Below are positions 1 to 5,664 of a stretch of 6,592 nucleotides of DNA, piece by piece. The notes beneath the pieces are model-generated. The model had not been told where the DNA came from. It searched no databases and saw nothing but the letters and a program-made list of their open reading frames with translations. The stretch lies in NCBI GenBank assembly GCA_012798145.1, contig JAAZNT010000229.1, positions 1 through 6,592 on the forward strand, given 5' to 3'. Each line of letters starts with the position of its first letter. The stretch's first letter is position 1. This DNA is from Thermoanaerobaculaceae bacterium. GTDB taxonomy: Bacteria > Acidobacteriota > UBA4820. The position numbers and the translations under genes were made by a program.

Positions 1-735
1 AGCCCTTTGATTGATCTTCTCGTCCTATCCCACCCCCATAAAAGCCACCTTGAAGATTTCTGTAGAATTCCTCCTGATAATGTGAAAAAGTGTCTATTTA
101 GTTCACGCTTGTCAAGATATTATATTGAAGCATTTAGAGAACTGGAATGGAGCAAGGTAAATATACAGGATCAGGTTGTGAAAAACTTTGTCATTCAAGA
201 TTCTTTTCAATGTGGAGTGGCTTGCAGCTACAGATTCCCTTTTGGGGCGCTGTTGACCATTTTTGGGTATTGGGTTGAAGAAAATATTGGAGACAATATG
301 AACAATTACTCAGTGGTAATTTTTTTCGCTCAAGGGAACAATCTTCTCTGCCTTCCAGGTGACATTGAAGAAGAAGGATGGGAATATCTCTTGCAGAAAC
401 ATTCGCCCCTTTTTGAAGACCTTTTAAGAAAGACAAATATTTTTGTCGCATCCCACCACGGGAGCAAAAGCGGCTTCTTTTCCAATTTGTCATCCCTTTT
501 AAGGGCTGAGATTGTTGTGGTTCCTGACGGGGCAAAAAGCGAAAGCGAAGCTATGCTATATTATGAAGGAATTACATCAGGGCATATTGTTCAAAAAGAG
601 ATAAGGAATTCAACAGAATGGCTTTATCCTCCAAATTTCAAAAAGATTAAGGTCTTGACGGCAAGAAACAATGGGAATGTGAAAATATTTCTTTCTGAAA
701 ACAATTTTTCAGCATTGGCGTCAAAGGGAGTTTAA
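1..735 (+). CDS. ComEC-like MBL-fold metallo-hydrolase, 5' end missing
   Basis: The frame is open to the first base of the window, so the true start lies upstream; 244 codons are visible. The protein resembles the MBL domain of the DNA-uptake protein ComEC/Rec2 and its stand-alone relatives. Counting from the first visible codon, the metal motif reads SHPHKSHLED (residues 10-19), where the family expects HxHxDH, so the motif Asp is replaced by Ser15. The other signatures are intact: a SVV strand, PGD (Asp121) in the 'LltGD' position, and SHHGSKSG (His152-His153) in the 'HHGS' position. No membrane segment is visible, which fits a soluble stand-alone protein, but a ComEC-type N-terminus outside the window cannot be excluded. 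The next gene starts 4 bases after the stop and its ribosome-binding site lies in this gene's last codons, so the two are probably co-translated. The fold is secure; the substrate is unknown. Confidence 0.8.
   Translation, partial: SPLIDLLVLSHPHKSHLEDFCRIPPDNVKKCLFSSRLSRYYIEAFRELEWSKVNIQDQVVKNFVIQDSFQCGVACSYRFPFGALLTIFGYWVEENIGDNMNNYSVVIFFAQGNNLLCLPGDIEEEGWEYLLQKHSPLFEDLLRKTNIFVASHHGSKSGFFSNLSSLLRAEIVVVPDGAKSESEAMLYYEGITSGHIVQKEIRNSTEWLYPPNFKKIKVLTARNNGNVKIFLSENNFSALASKGV
725..730 (+). promoter_or_regulatory. ribosome-binding site for the second MBL-like gene
   Basis: AGGGAG lies 9 bases before the ATG at 740, inside the last codons of the preceding gene. It supports that start and suggests coupled translation of the two MBL-like proteins. 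Confidence 0.6.
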
Positions 736-739
736 GAAA

Positions 740-1567
740 ATGGGGGCGCTTTACGCTTTTTCTGGAGAGAGCGGGAACTTTTCAATTCTCTCTGGAGAAA
801 ATGAAGTAATAATCATTGACGCAAATCTCCCTTTTGACAGCAAAAAAGATGGGGGAGTGCTTAAAGAAATTGTCTTTGAAATAACCAAGGAAAAAGGTTT
901 TTCTGGACTCATTCTTTTAAATTTTTGCGGTGAAAGAGAGTGGACTGGAGAGCGACTTTTTATGATTCTGAAAAACTTTTCACCATCTTGGATAATGCTT
1001 CCAACCCCTTCAAAGAAAAACAAGTCGGCAAAAAGAATTCTTGATTCAATACAAAAAACGGAGTTTGAAAACAATCGAGTCTTTAGAAAAATTCCCGTCG
1101 CGGCAAACAGATTGTTTTTCTATCCATCTTTGGAGAAACTTTCCCGAGATTTTACCTTTTTTCCCTTTTCCCCATTTTTGACTGATAAAGATGATTTCAG
1201 CGGGGAGGACCTCGTTTTGAAAATAACCGAAAAAAAGAGTGGTAGATCCATTCTTGCCATTGGCAACACAGCAGAGCGGCGGTTTAAAGAGATCGGCAAT
1301 TTATATGGAAAAAAACTTAAATCAGACATTCTCCTTTTTTTTGCTGATTTTTCCTCAAGCGCGCCAGCAGAAGAGATGTTTGATTTAATAAGCCCAGAGG
1401 TTGCTTTAATAATCGCTGAAGACGGAAAAACCAGCTTCAATCTTGAAGCAATGAGCGTTTATGAAAAAACCTTTTGGTTTTCAACGGCATCCGGACATTC
1501 CTTCTCTACAATTTTCAACTCTAATGAGATTAAGACTGCAAGAATCAAAAAAGAAAACTTTTCTTAA
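740..1567 (+). CDS. degenerate ComEC-like MBL-fold protein, probable pseudoenzyme
   Basis: A 275-residue protein with no conserved catalytic motif, but its order of segments follows the ComEC-type MBL domain. It has an early strand pair ending VIIIDAN (23-29) and a hydrophobic strand LILL (57-60). That strand is followed by NFCGEREWTGE where HxHxDH should be. Next comes GEDLVLKI (155-162) in the place of the 'nnSlVlrl' strand. ILAIGNTAE (171-179) stands where 'LltGD' is expected, with Asp changed to Asn176. SDILLFFADFSSS (195-207) replaces the 'aDvLkvgHHGS' segment, and it is followed by the usual SPEVALII strand. All the expected metal ligands are therefore absent. I infer that it has lost hydrolase activity and may act as a partner or regulator of the upstream MBL protein, with which it is co-transcribed. 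No signal peptide or membrane helix is seen. The homology is inferred from motif order only; a structure prediction would settle it. Confidence 0.65.
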   Translation: MGALYAFSGESGNFSILSGENEVIIIDANLPFDSKKDGGVLKEIVFEITKEKGFSGLILLNFCGEREWTGERLFMILKNFSPSWIMLPTPSKKNKSAKRILDSIQKTEFENNRVFRKIPVAANRLFFYPSLEKLSRDFTFFPFSPFLTDKDDFSGEDLVLKITEKKSGRSILAIGNTAERRFKEIGNLYGKKLKSDILLFFADFSSSAPAEEMFDLISPEVALIIAEDGKTSFNLEAMSVYEKTFWFSTASGHSFSTIFNSNEIKTARIKKENFS

Positions 1568-1612
1568 TAGCCATCCTTTGGATTAGCCCTTTGAATTTTT
1601 AGTTTCTTCGTT
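1568..1612. other. short convergent intergenic gap
   Basis: Forty-five bases separate the stop of the second MBL-like gene (plus) from the stop of the HD gene (minus). The only fold visible is ATCC-TTT-GGAT at 1573-1583, too weak to call a terminator. Some transcription termination must occur here or in the neighbouring genes. Confidence 0.4.
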
Positions 1613-2179
1613 TCAGATTTTCCCAAAACCGAGTTTTTCTTCGTTTTCAGAAAGGGCTTTACGCACAAATTCAATATGCTCAAGAAGATCTATTCCAAGG
1701 GTTTCCGCTCCTTCTCTGATTTCTTCTCTGTTTACGCTTCTTGCAAATGCTTTATCCTTGAGTTTCTTTTTGACGCTTTCCGCTTTTACACTTCTAAAAG
1801 ATTTGTCGGGCTGCACATAGGCGCAGGCAAAGAGAAAGCCGACAAGTTCATCAACCGCGAAAAGAGTTTTTTCAAGCAGAGTTTCTCTCGGAACATTTGT
1901 ATAAGATGCATGAGAAAGAATCGCTTTTATCATAAATGGCGGGAAATCTATTGACTTAAGGTATTCCGCCGCTTTAAAGGGATGCTCTTCTTTCGTCGGG
2001 TGCTTCTCATAATCAAGGTCGTGCAAAAGCCCCACTATTGCCCAAGATTCTTCATCCTCTCCATACTTTTTTGCATAAGCTCTCATTGCTGTTTCAACTC
2101 CAAAAGAATGCTTTAATAGAGCGTCAGATTTAATCCATTCATTTAGAATCCTTTTTGCCTCATCATAACTTACTTCCAT
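1613..2179 (-). CDS. HD-domain phosphohydrolase
   Basis: A 188-residue soluble protein of the HD superfamily, metal-dependent phosphohydrolases that act on nucleotides, cyclic dinucleotides or other phosphate esters. Numbering from the chosen start, the metal ligands are His24 (LLKHSFGVE), His53-Asp54 (GLLHDLDYEKHP) and Asp110 (AVDELVGF). Additional histidines at 60, 66 and 90 could support a second metal, as in some two-metal HD enzymes. There is no GYP motif and no sensor domain, so this is a compact single-domain enzyme. I chose the ATG at 2179 because AGGAGG lies 5 bases upstream; a TTG in the same frame 27 bases further upstream has no such site and would place the Shine-Dalgarno inside the gene. 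It diverges from the tRNA-Ala gene and converges with the MBL pair, so it is probably a single-gene transcript. The substrate cannot be read from sequence. Confidence 0.85.
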   Translation of the reverse strand: MEVSYDEAKRILNEWIKSDALLKHSFGVETAMRAYAKKYGEDEESWAIVGLLHDLDYEKHPTKEEHPFKAAEYLKSIDFPPFMIKAILSHASYTNVPRETLLEKTLFAVDELVGFLFACAYVQPDKSFRSVKAESVKKKLKDKAFARSVNREEIREGAETLGIDLLEHIEFVRKALSENEEKLGFGKI

Positions 2180-2184
2180 CAAAA

Positions 2185-2190
2185 CCTCCT
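2185..2190 (-). promoter_or_regulatory. ribosome-binding site of the HD gene
   Basis: The minus strand reads AGGAGG, then TTTTG, then ATG. This strong site decides the start at 2179 over the upstream in-frame TTG. Confidence 0.8.
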
Positions 2191-2212
2191 TTATTTCTAA
2201 CTTCAAGTAATA

Positions 2213-2218
2213 TATAAT
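2213..2218 (+). promoter_or_regulatory. putative -10 box of the tRNA-Ala promoter
   Basis: A perfect TATAAT lies 10 bases before the mature tRNA 5' end, so transcription would begin a few bases upstream of the tRNA. The T-rich sequence at the -35 position (about 2190-2196) is a poor match to TTGACA, so this rests mainly on the -10 box. The same AT-rich stretch must also hold the leader of the divergent HD gene. Confidence 0.45.
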
Positions 2219-2228
2219 ATCACCAAGT

Positions 2229-2304
2229 GGGCGGTTAGCTCAGTTGGGAGAGCGCCGCGTTCGCAACGCGGAGGCCGAGGGTTCGAATCCCTTACCGTCC
2301 ACCA
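2229..2304 (+). tRNA. tRNA-Ala (anticodon CGC)
   Basis: A complete 76-nt cloverleaf. The acceptor stem GGGCGGT pairs with ACCGTCC and includes the G3:U70 wobble that marks alanine tRNAs for AlaRS. The D stem is GCTC/GAGC. The anticodon stem CCGCG/CGCGG encloses loop TTCGCAA, giving anticodon CGC (reads GCG). The T stem GAGGG/CCCTT encloses TTCGAAT. The discriminator is A and CCA is encoded at 2302-2304. CGC is an isoacceptor that many bacteria lack, because a UGC tRNA can also read GCG. Its last 21 nt (2284-2304) are the start of the first copy of the downstream tandem repeat. Confidence 0.97.
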
Positions 2305-2327
2305 TACATTTTAGCCCACAAAGGTAA

Positions 2328-2349
2328 GCAAGCAAATTGATTTGCTTGC
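2328..2349. repeat. perfect inverted repeat within the 170-bp unit
   Basis: GCAAGCAAAT and ATTTGCTTGC flank a TG dinucleotide and can form an 8-10 bp hairpin. Identical copies occur at 2498-2519 and 2668-2689. No T-run follows, so it is not a standard intrinsic terminator in either direction. Confidence 0.85.
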
Positions 2350-2410
2350 GTAGGGATTCGAAGCCCGCAGCGATGCGCGAGTTTTGCGAAGCAAAGGCGA
2401 GCGCCGCGAG

Positions 2411-2474
2411 GGGCGGCCTGCGAAAAATTTTCGTCAGAAAATTTATTTGTAGGCGAACCCCTTACCGTCCACCA
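2411..2474 (+). other. tRNA-like element 1 at the unit 1/2 junction
   Basis: GGGCGG (2411-2416) can pair with CCGTCC (2465-2470), reproducing six of the seven acceptor pairs of the nearby tRNA-Ala, including G3:U70; the seventh would be a C-A mismatch. It is followed by ACCA. Inside, 2417-2453 folds into a 16-pair hairpin (CCTGCGAA with TTTGTAGG including G-U pairs, a bulged A, then AAATTTTC with GAAAATTT around loop GTCA). Then comes CGAACCCCTTA, the remains of the T arm. No D arm or anticodon arm exists. I infer a tRNA-derived minimal structure; whether it is transcribed or charged is unknown. Confidence 0.5.
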
Positions 2475-2580
2475 TACATTTTAGCCCATAAAGGTAAGCA
2501 AGCAAATTGATTTGCTTGCGTAGGGATTCGAAGCCCGCAGCGATGCGCGAGTTTTGCGAAGCAAAGGCGAGCGCCGCGAG

Positions 2581-2644
2581 GGGCGGCCTGCGAAAAATTT
2601 TCGTCAGAAAATTTATTTGTAGGCGAATCCCTTACCGTCCACCA
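2581..2644 (+). other. tRNA-like element 2 at the unit 2/3 junction
   Basis: This second copy has the same fold: GGGCGG (2581-2586) with CCGTCC (2635-2640), the 16-pair hairpin at 2587-2623 and the ACCA end. It differs from element 1 by one base, having the tRNA's own T where element 1 has C at 2458. Confidence 0.5.
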
Positions 2645-2755
2645 TACATTTTAGCCCACAAAGGTAAGCAAGCAAATTGATTTGCTTGCGTAGGGATTCG
2701 AAGTCCGCAGCGATGCGCGAGTTTTGCGAAGCAAAGGCGGTGTGGCAATTTTTTC

Positions 2756-3187
2756 TTAAAACAAAAGTCTAATTATCCAAACAGCAAGGATGACTATAAG
2801 ATTTGCGATAAGGATAGGGAGAAGGTAGGGAAGTTCAAGCAGATCTACCAACTTCTTTTTCTTAAAAAAATGGTACGGGATTGTGAACCACACCAAAAAG
2901 ACGGTCAAGAAAAGAAAAACGCCTGCGGGCTGGGCTTTAATTGCGTCCAAAAATTTCCCATGCATCAAAAGGGCAAAAGAGGTTGTCATTCCACAGGATG
3001 GGCAGGGCTTGTGAAACATTGTGTAAAACCCGCAAGGGGGGAGCCCAAGACCTTTGTGAGTGCCTAAGCCAGAAGGGTCGGATTTTACAAGGTGGGCAAG
3101 AAAGAGAATAAATGGAAAAGACAGAAAAAGAAAAATGTATCCCGCAACATCAATTAGTTTTAATTTTTTTTTCTTATCTTCGTCCAT
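2756..3187 (-). CDS. DUF2752 family membrane protein
   Basis: A 143-residue integral membrane protein of the DUF2752 family. The diagnostic block is CPSCGMTTSF (62-71), followed by LMHGKFLDAIKAQPAG, and the family's typical length is similar. Predicted helices are at about 14-33, 88-108 and 118-142, with a charged N-terminus (DEDKKKK). Cys52, Cys62 and Cys65 sit together between the first two helices and may bind metal or form a disulfide; the family's function is unknown. The start lies only 8 bases after the cheC stop and has no clear Shine-Dalgarno, so translation may depend on coupling to cheC. It is the last gene of the chemotaxis run, its stop lying 16 bases from the tRNA-associated array. 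A role in chemotaxis is not implied by the family; read-through placement is equally likely. Confidence 0.85.
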   Translation of the reverse strand: MDEDKKKKLKLIDVAGYIFLFLSFPFILFLAHLVKSDPSGLGTHKGLGLPPCGFYTMFHKPCPSCGMTTSFALLMHGKFLDAIKAQPAGVFLFLTVFLVWFTIPYHFFKKKKLVDLLELPYLLPILIANLIVILAVWIIRLLF

Positions 3188-3195
3188 AGAAAAAT

Positions 3196-3795
3196 TTAAT
3201 TTTTAGAAACAGCATCTGTAATCACTTTTATTGAAGCGGGGTCGGGAAGAAGAAAGAAATGACCATAAAATGAATTGTCTCTTGATTTAAAAAATGTTTC
3301 TATTACAAGGGCTTGGTTGCTCACTTCAGCAATCTCAATTAATAGAAGGTCAACAATCGCCTGCGCCATATCTATTGAAAAAGAAGGAATGGAGGGAATA
3401 AAGATTTTTTTGAGCACTCCCCCCATAGCGTTTAAATATGTTGAACAAAGAATGTTTGCGACCTCCTTCAACGCGCTGATCTGCATCTCACCAAAAACAA
3501 GGCTTTGTCCCGGAAAAAGAATGTCTATAAGTTGTTCAGCCGATTTTTTTGACATCGCGATCAGCATATTCCCCCTTGCGTCCCCATAAACTCTTAAAAA
3601 AAGCCCTACCACCTCTTCTTCAGGACCACCAAGTCTTTCAACAACTTCGCTGAAAGGCAAAAGAGTCACTTGCGGAACTTCAAGCATTATGACTTTCTTT
3701 GTCATCTGGTGAAGGGCAGTCACAGCGTTCCCCGCGCCTATGTTGCTCATCTCTCTCAACGAATCAAGGTCTCTTTCATTTAATTTGAAAAACAT
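3196..3795 (-). CDS. cheC: CheY-P phosphatase CheC
   Basis: A 199-residue protein of the CheC/CheX/FliY phosphatase family, which dephosphorylates CheY-P and aids adaptation. The family signature [D/S]-x3-E-x2-N-x22-P is complete twice: D11, E15, N18, P41 in the first half (REMSNIGAGNA), and S107, E111, N114, P137 in the second (KEVANILCSTYLNA). Two intact sites and full CheC length argue against the one-site CheX and against FliY, which carries a FliN domain. The ATG overlaps the end of cheA by 20 bases, and GGAGG 6 bases upstream lies within cheA, so the two are translationally coupled. CheC activity is usually raised by the deamidase CheD; no cheD is in the window. Confidence 0.93.
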   Translation of the reverse strand: MFFKLNERDLDSLREMSNIGAGNAVTALHQMTKKVIMLEVPQVTLLPFSEVVERLGGPEEEVVGLFLRVYGDARGNMLIAMSKKSAEQLIDILFPGQSLVFGEMQISALKEVANILCSTYLNAMGGVLKKIFIPSIPSFSIDMAQAIVDLLLIEIAEVSNQALVIETFFKSRDNSFYGHFFLLPDPASIKVITDAVSKN

Positions 3796-5653
3796 TCATC
3801 GCCTCCGTTTCGTTTCTCGCAAATGAAGTTCCGTCAAATATATAGCAAATTTCTCCAAATGAAAGGAGAGCGCCCCCAATGAGATTGGGAATCCTTTCAA
3901 GCGGCTTGCCCAAAGGAAGAATTACAACTTTCTCTGTCTGCAAAACTTTGTTCACAAGCAGGATTTTCTGATCAGGAGCAGTGTTCAGCGCGATTCCAAT
4001 TCCATCTTTACCCACAGCTTTCAACCTGAAATTCAAAATGTCATAGAATTTATCATCTGCTCTCAATCTTTTAGTTCCTTCAACCCACTCAATCGGGTAT
4101 TCTGAGAGAGGGTAAAGTTTGTTCACCTGAGAGGTCGGGAGGGCGAAGAAGAAATTGTCATCCCAAGAGAAAACCACAACCTCAGTGAGCGTCACAGCGC
4201 TTGGAAAAATTAGGTAAAAAGCTGTTCCTTTTCCCTTTTCGCTTTTCATTTCAAGCGTTCCGCCAAGAGATTCCACCGAAGACCTTACAACATCAAGACC
4301 GACCCCTCTTCCAGAAATCTGGGTAACTTCTTTTTTTGTAGAAAATGAGGGAATTGTTATCAAATCAAGGATATCGCTCTCCTTTAAGGAATCTGCCTTT
4401 TCAAAAGGAATTAATCCCCTCTTCAGAGCGCTTTCTTTTATCGCTTCATAATCAAGCCCTTTCCCGTCGTCGCTGAAAGAAATTGTAAGTTTTTCGCCAT
4501 CTCTTTTTATTGCTATTTTGATATTTCCCTCTGATGGCTTTCCCAATTTCACTCTTTGTTCATTTTCTTCAATTCCATGATCTGCACTGTTTCTCAAAAG
4601 ATGCATAAGCGGGTCGAGAAGTTTTTCTAAAAGCACTTTGTCAATTTTTTCGCCACCGCCTTCTACAATAAATTTGAATTTTTTTGAAGTTTTTGCAGAA
4701 AGGTCTCTCGCTCCTCTTTCAAGTCTTTCAATTAGAGTATCAAAGGAAACAAGCCTCGTTTCAAGTATTTCGTTATAAAGCTGATAAAGCCCGCTTCTGT
4801 GACTTTCAAACCAAAATTTCTGCTTTTTAAAAACTTCAGGAGGAAGGTTTTTTTCAAGAATATTTAAATGATAAATAAGGTGAGAAATTCTGTAAAGAAA
4901 ATTGTCAAGAGATTTTGAGGGAATCTTAAGGGAAGAGACAAGAGCGGAAGATGTAGATTCCTCTCCTATCTCTTCTAATGAAAGCTCAACATCAACAACT
5001 TCAGGGAGAGTTGCTATTGCGCGGGCTATTTCTTTAATTTCTTTTGAATCTGAAAGATAAAATTCTGCATATTTCAAGGCTCCTCTTTGTATTTCTTCAA
5101 TAGTCGGAACAATCTCCACTTCGCTGACAAAGGATTTTATTTTTTGATAAACGATTAAAAGCCTTGCCGCAGGAAGATTTGAAGAAGGGTCAATTTTTAC
5201 CTTTATTTTGAAACCTTTTTCTTTCGGCTTTTTGAAATTTTCATTTGATTCAGACTTTGGCTTAACAACAGTGTTTTGTTCTTCCTTCTGACTGCTTTCA
5301 TTAAACCATTGCTCAACTTCAGATTCCAACCCGCCGTCGTTTCCCTCTTTTTCAACTTTTTCAAAAAGTGTTTCAAGAAGGTCTGTCGCTCTCAAAGCCC
5401 TTCCAATTTCTCCTTCAGAAGGAGTTTTTCCTTTTCTCCATTCCGCCAAAATGTTTTCAAGGGCGTGGGCAAGTTTTGATGTCGTTTCAAAGCCCATCGA
5501 CGCCGCCATACCTTTCAGGGAATGGGCGCCTCTGAAAAGTTCAGAAATTGCCTCTGTTTTAAAACCTTCCTTAAACTGAAGCCCTTTTGTAAGGGCGGAA
5601 AGGTGCTCCCTACCTTCAGAAAGATACATTTCAAGATATTTCTTAATATCCAT
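3776..5653 (-). CDS. cheA: chemotaxis histidine kinase CheA
   Basis: A 625-residue class II histidine kinase with all five CheA domains. Numbering from the ATG at 5653: P1 HPt at about 1-115 with the phospho-accepting His44 in FRGAHSLKG; an acidic/polar linker at 116-146; P2, the CheY-docking domain, at about 147-225; P3 dimerisation at about 240-325; P4 ATPase at about 326-484, with N box HLLRNSADHGIE (351-362), G1 DDGKGLD (395-401) and G2 GRGVGLDVV (448-456); P5, the CheW-like receptor-coupling domain, to the end. In the complex with receptor and CheW it autophosphorylates and passes phosphate to CheY. The reading frame extends to a TTG at 5668 that would overlap the cheY stop, but the ATG has GGAAG 5 bases upstream and the TTG has none, so I prefer the ATG. 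The 3' end overlaps cheC by 20 bases. Confidence 0.96.
   Translation of the reverse strand: MDIKKYLEMYLSEGREHLSALTKGLQFKEGFKTEAISELFRGAHSLKGMAASMGFETTSKLAHALENILAEWRKGKTPSEGEIGRALRATDLLETLFEKVEKEGNDGGLESEVEQWFNESSQKEEQNTVVKPKSESNENFKKPKEKGFKIKVKIDPSSNLPAARLLIVYQKIKSFVSEVEIVPTIEEIQRGALKYAEFYLSDSKEIKEIARAIATLPEVVDVELSLEEIGEESTSSALVSSLKIPSKSLDNFLYRISHLIYHLNILEKNLPPEVFKKQKFWFESHRSGLYQLYNEILETRLVSFDTLIERLERGARDLSAKTSKKFKFIVEGGGEKIDKVLLEKLLDPLMHLLRNSADHGIEENEQRVKLGKPSEGNIKIAIKRDGEKLTISFSDDGKGLDYEAIKESALKRGLIPFEKADSLKESDILDLITIPSFSTKKEVTQISGRGVGLDVVRSSVESLGGTLEMKSEKGKGTAFYLIFPSAVTLTEVVVFSWDDNFFFALPTSQVNKLYPLSEYPIEWVEGTKRLRADDKFYDILNFRLKAVGKDGIGIALNTAPDQKILLVNKVLQTEKVVILPLGKPLERIPNLIGGALLSFGEICYIFDGTSFARNETEAMNVFQIK
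3802..3806 (-). promoter_or_regulatory. ribosome-binding site of cheC inside cheA
   Basis: The minus strand reads CGGAGGCGATGA before the ATG at 3795, giving GGAGG with 6-base spacing. It lies in the last codons of cheA and supports the overlapping start. Confidence 0.75.
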
Positions 5654-5658
5654 ACTAA

Positions 5659-5663
5659 CTTCC
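5659..5663 (-). promoter_or_regulatory. ribosome-binding site of cheA
   Basis: The minus strand reads GGAAG, TTAGT, ATG. The site favours the ATG at 5653 over the TTG at 5668, which overlaps the cheY stop codon. It is a moderate rather than strong match. Confidence 0.55.
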
Positions 5664-5664
5664 G

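Larger units (their letters stand above)
2284..2739 (+). repeat. 170-bp tandem repeat, 2.7 copies, anchored in the tRNA-Ala 3' end
   Basis: The copies are 2284-2453, 2454-2623 and a partial third, 2624-2739, with an exact 170-base period and no indels. I find only three differences: T to C at 2458 and C to T at 2489 in copy 2, and C to T at 2704 in copy 3. Each unit, in order, holds: the last 21 nt of tRNA-Ala with CCA; a 10-bp inverted repeat (GCAAGCAAAT...ATTTGCTTGC, 2328-2349 in copy 1); an inverted copy of the T-arm (2350-2362); a GC-rich block with a TTTGC-GAA-GCAAA mini-hairpin; GGGCGG; and a long bulged hairpin (2417-2453). There is no convincing reading frame, integrase or transposase. 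The array fills nearly all of the 451 bases between the tRNA and the DUF2752 gene. I know no named family for it. Confidence 0.95.

Noticed and set aside
1676..1954. Plus-strand open frame opposite the HD gene
   Set aside because: It lies wholly antisense to a gene with clear HD motifs and codes for a Phe/Lys/Cys-rich sequence with no recognisable domain.
2284..2304. Classical attL/attR of a genomic island in tRNA-Ala
   Set aside because: The tail duplication fits an att core, but the copies are only 170 bp apart and enclose no genes or integrase. I keep it as one explanation of the repeat, not as a called feature.
2284..2739. CRISPR array
   Set aside because: The whole 170-base unit is repeated with no variable spacer, there are fewer than three full copies, and no cas gene is nearby.
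2722..2754. Possible intrinsic terminator: TTTGC-GAA-GCAAA followed by a T-run at 2749-2754
   Set aside because: The hairpin ends about 14 bases before the T-run and has only five pairs, so it does not have terminator geometry.
2870..3067. Plus-strand open frame opposite the DUF2752 gene
   Set aside because: It is antisense to a recognised family member and has no domain or ribosome-binding support.
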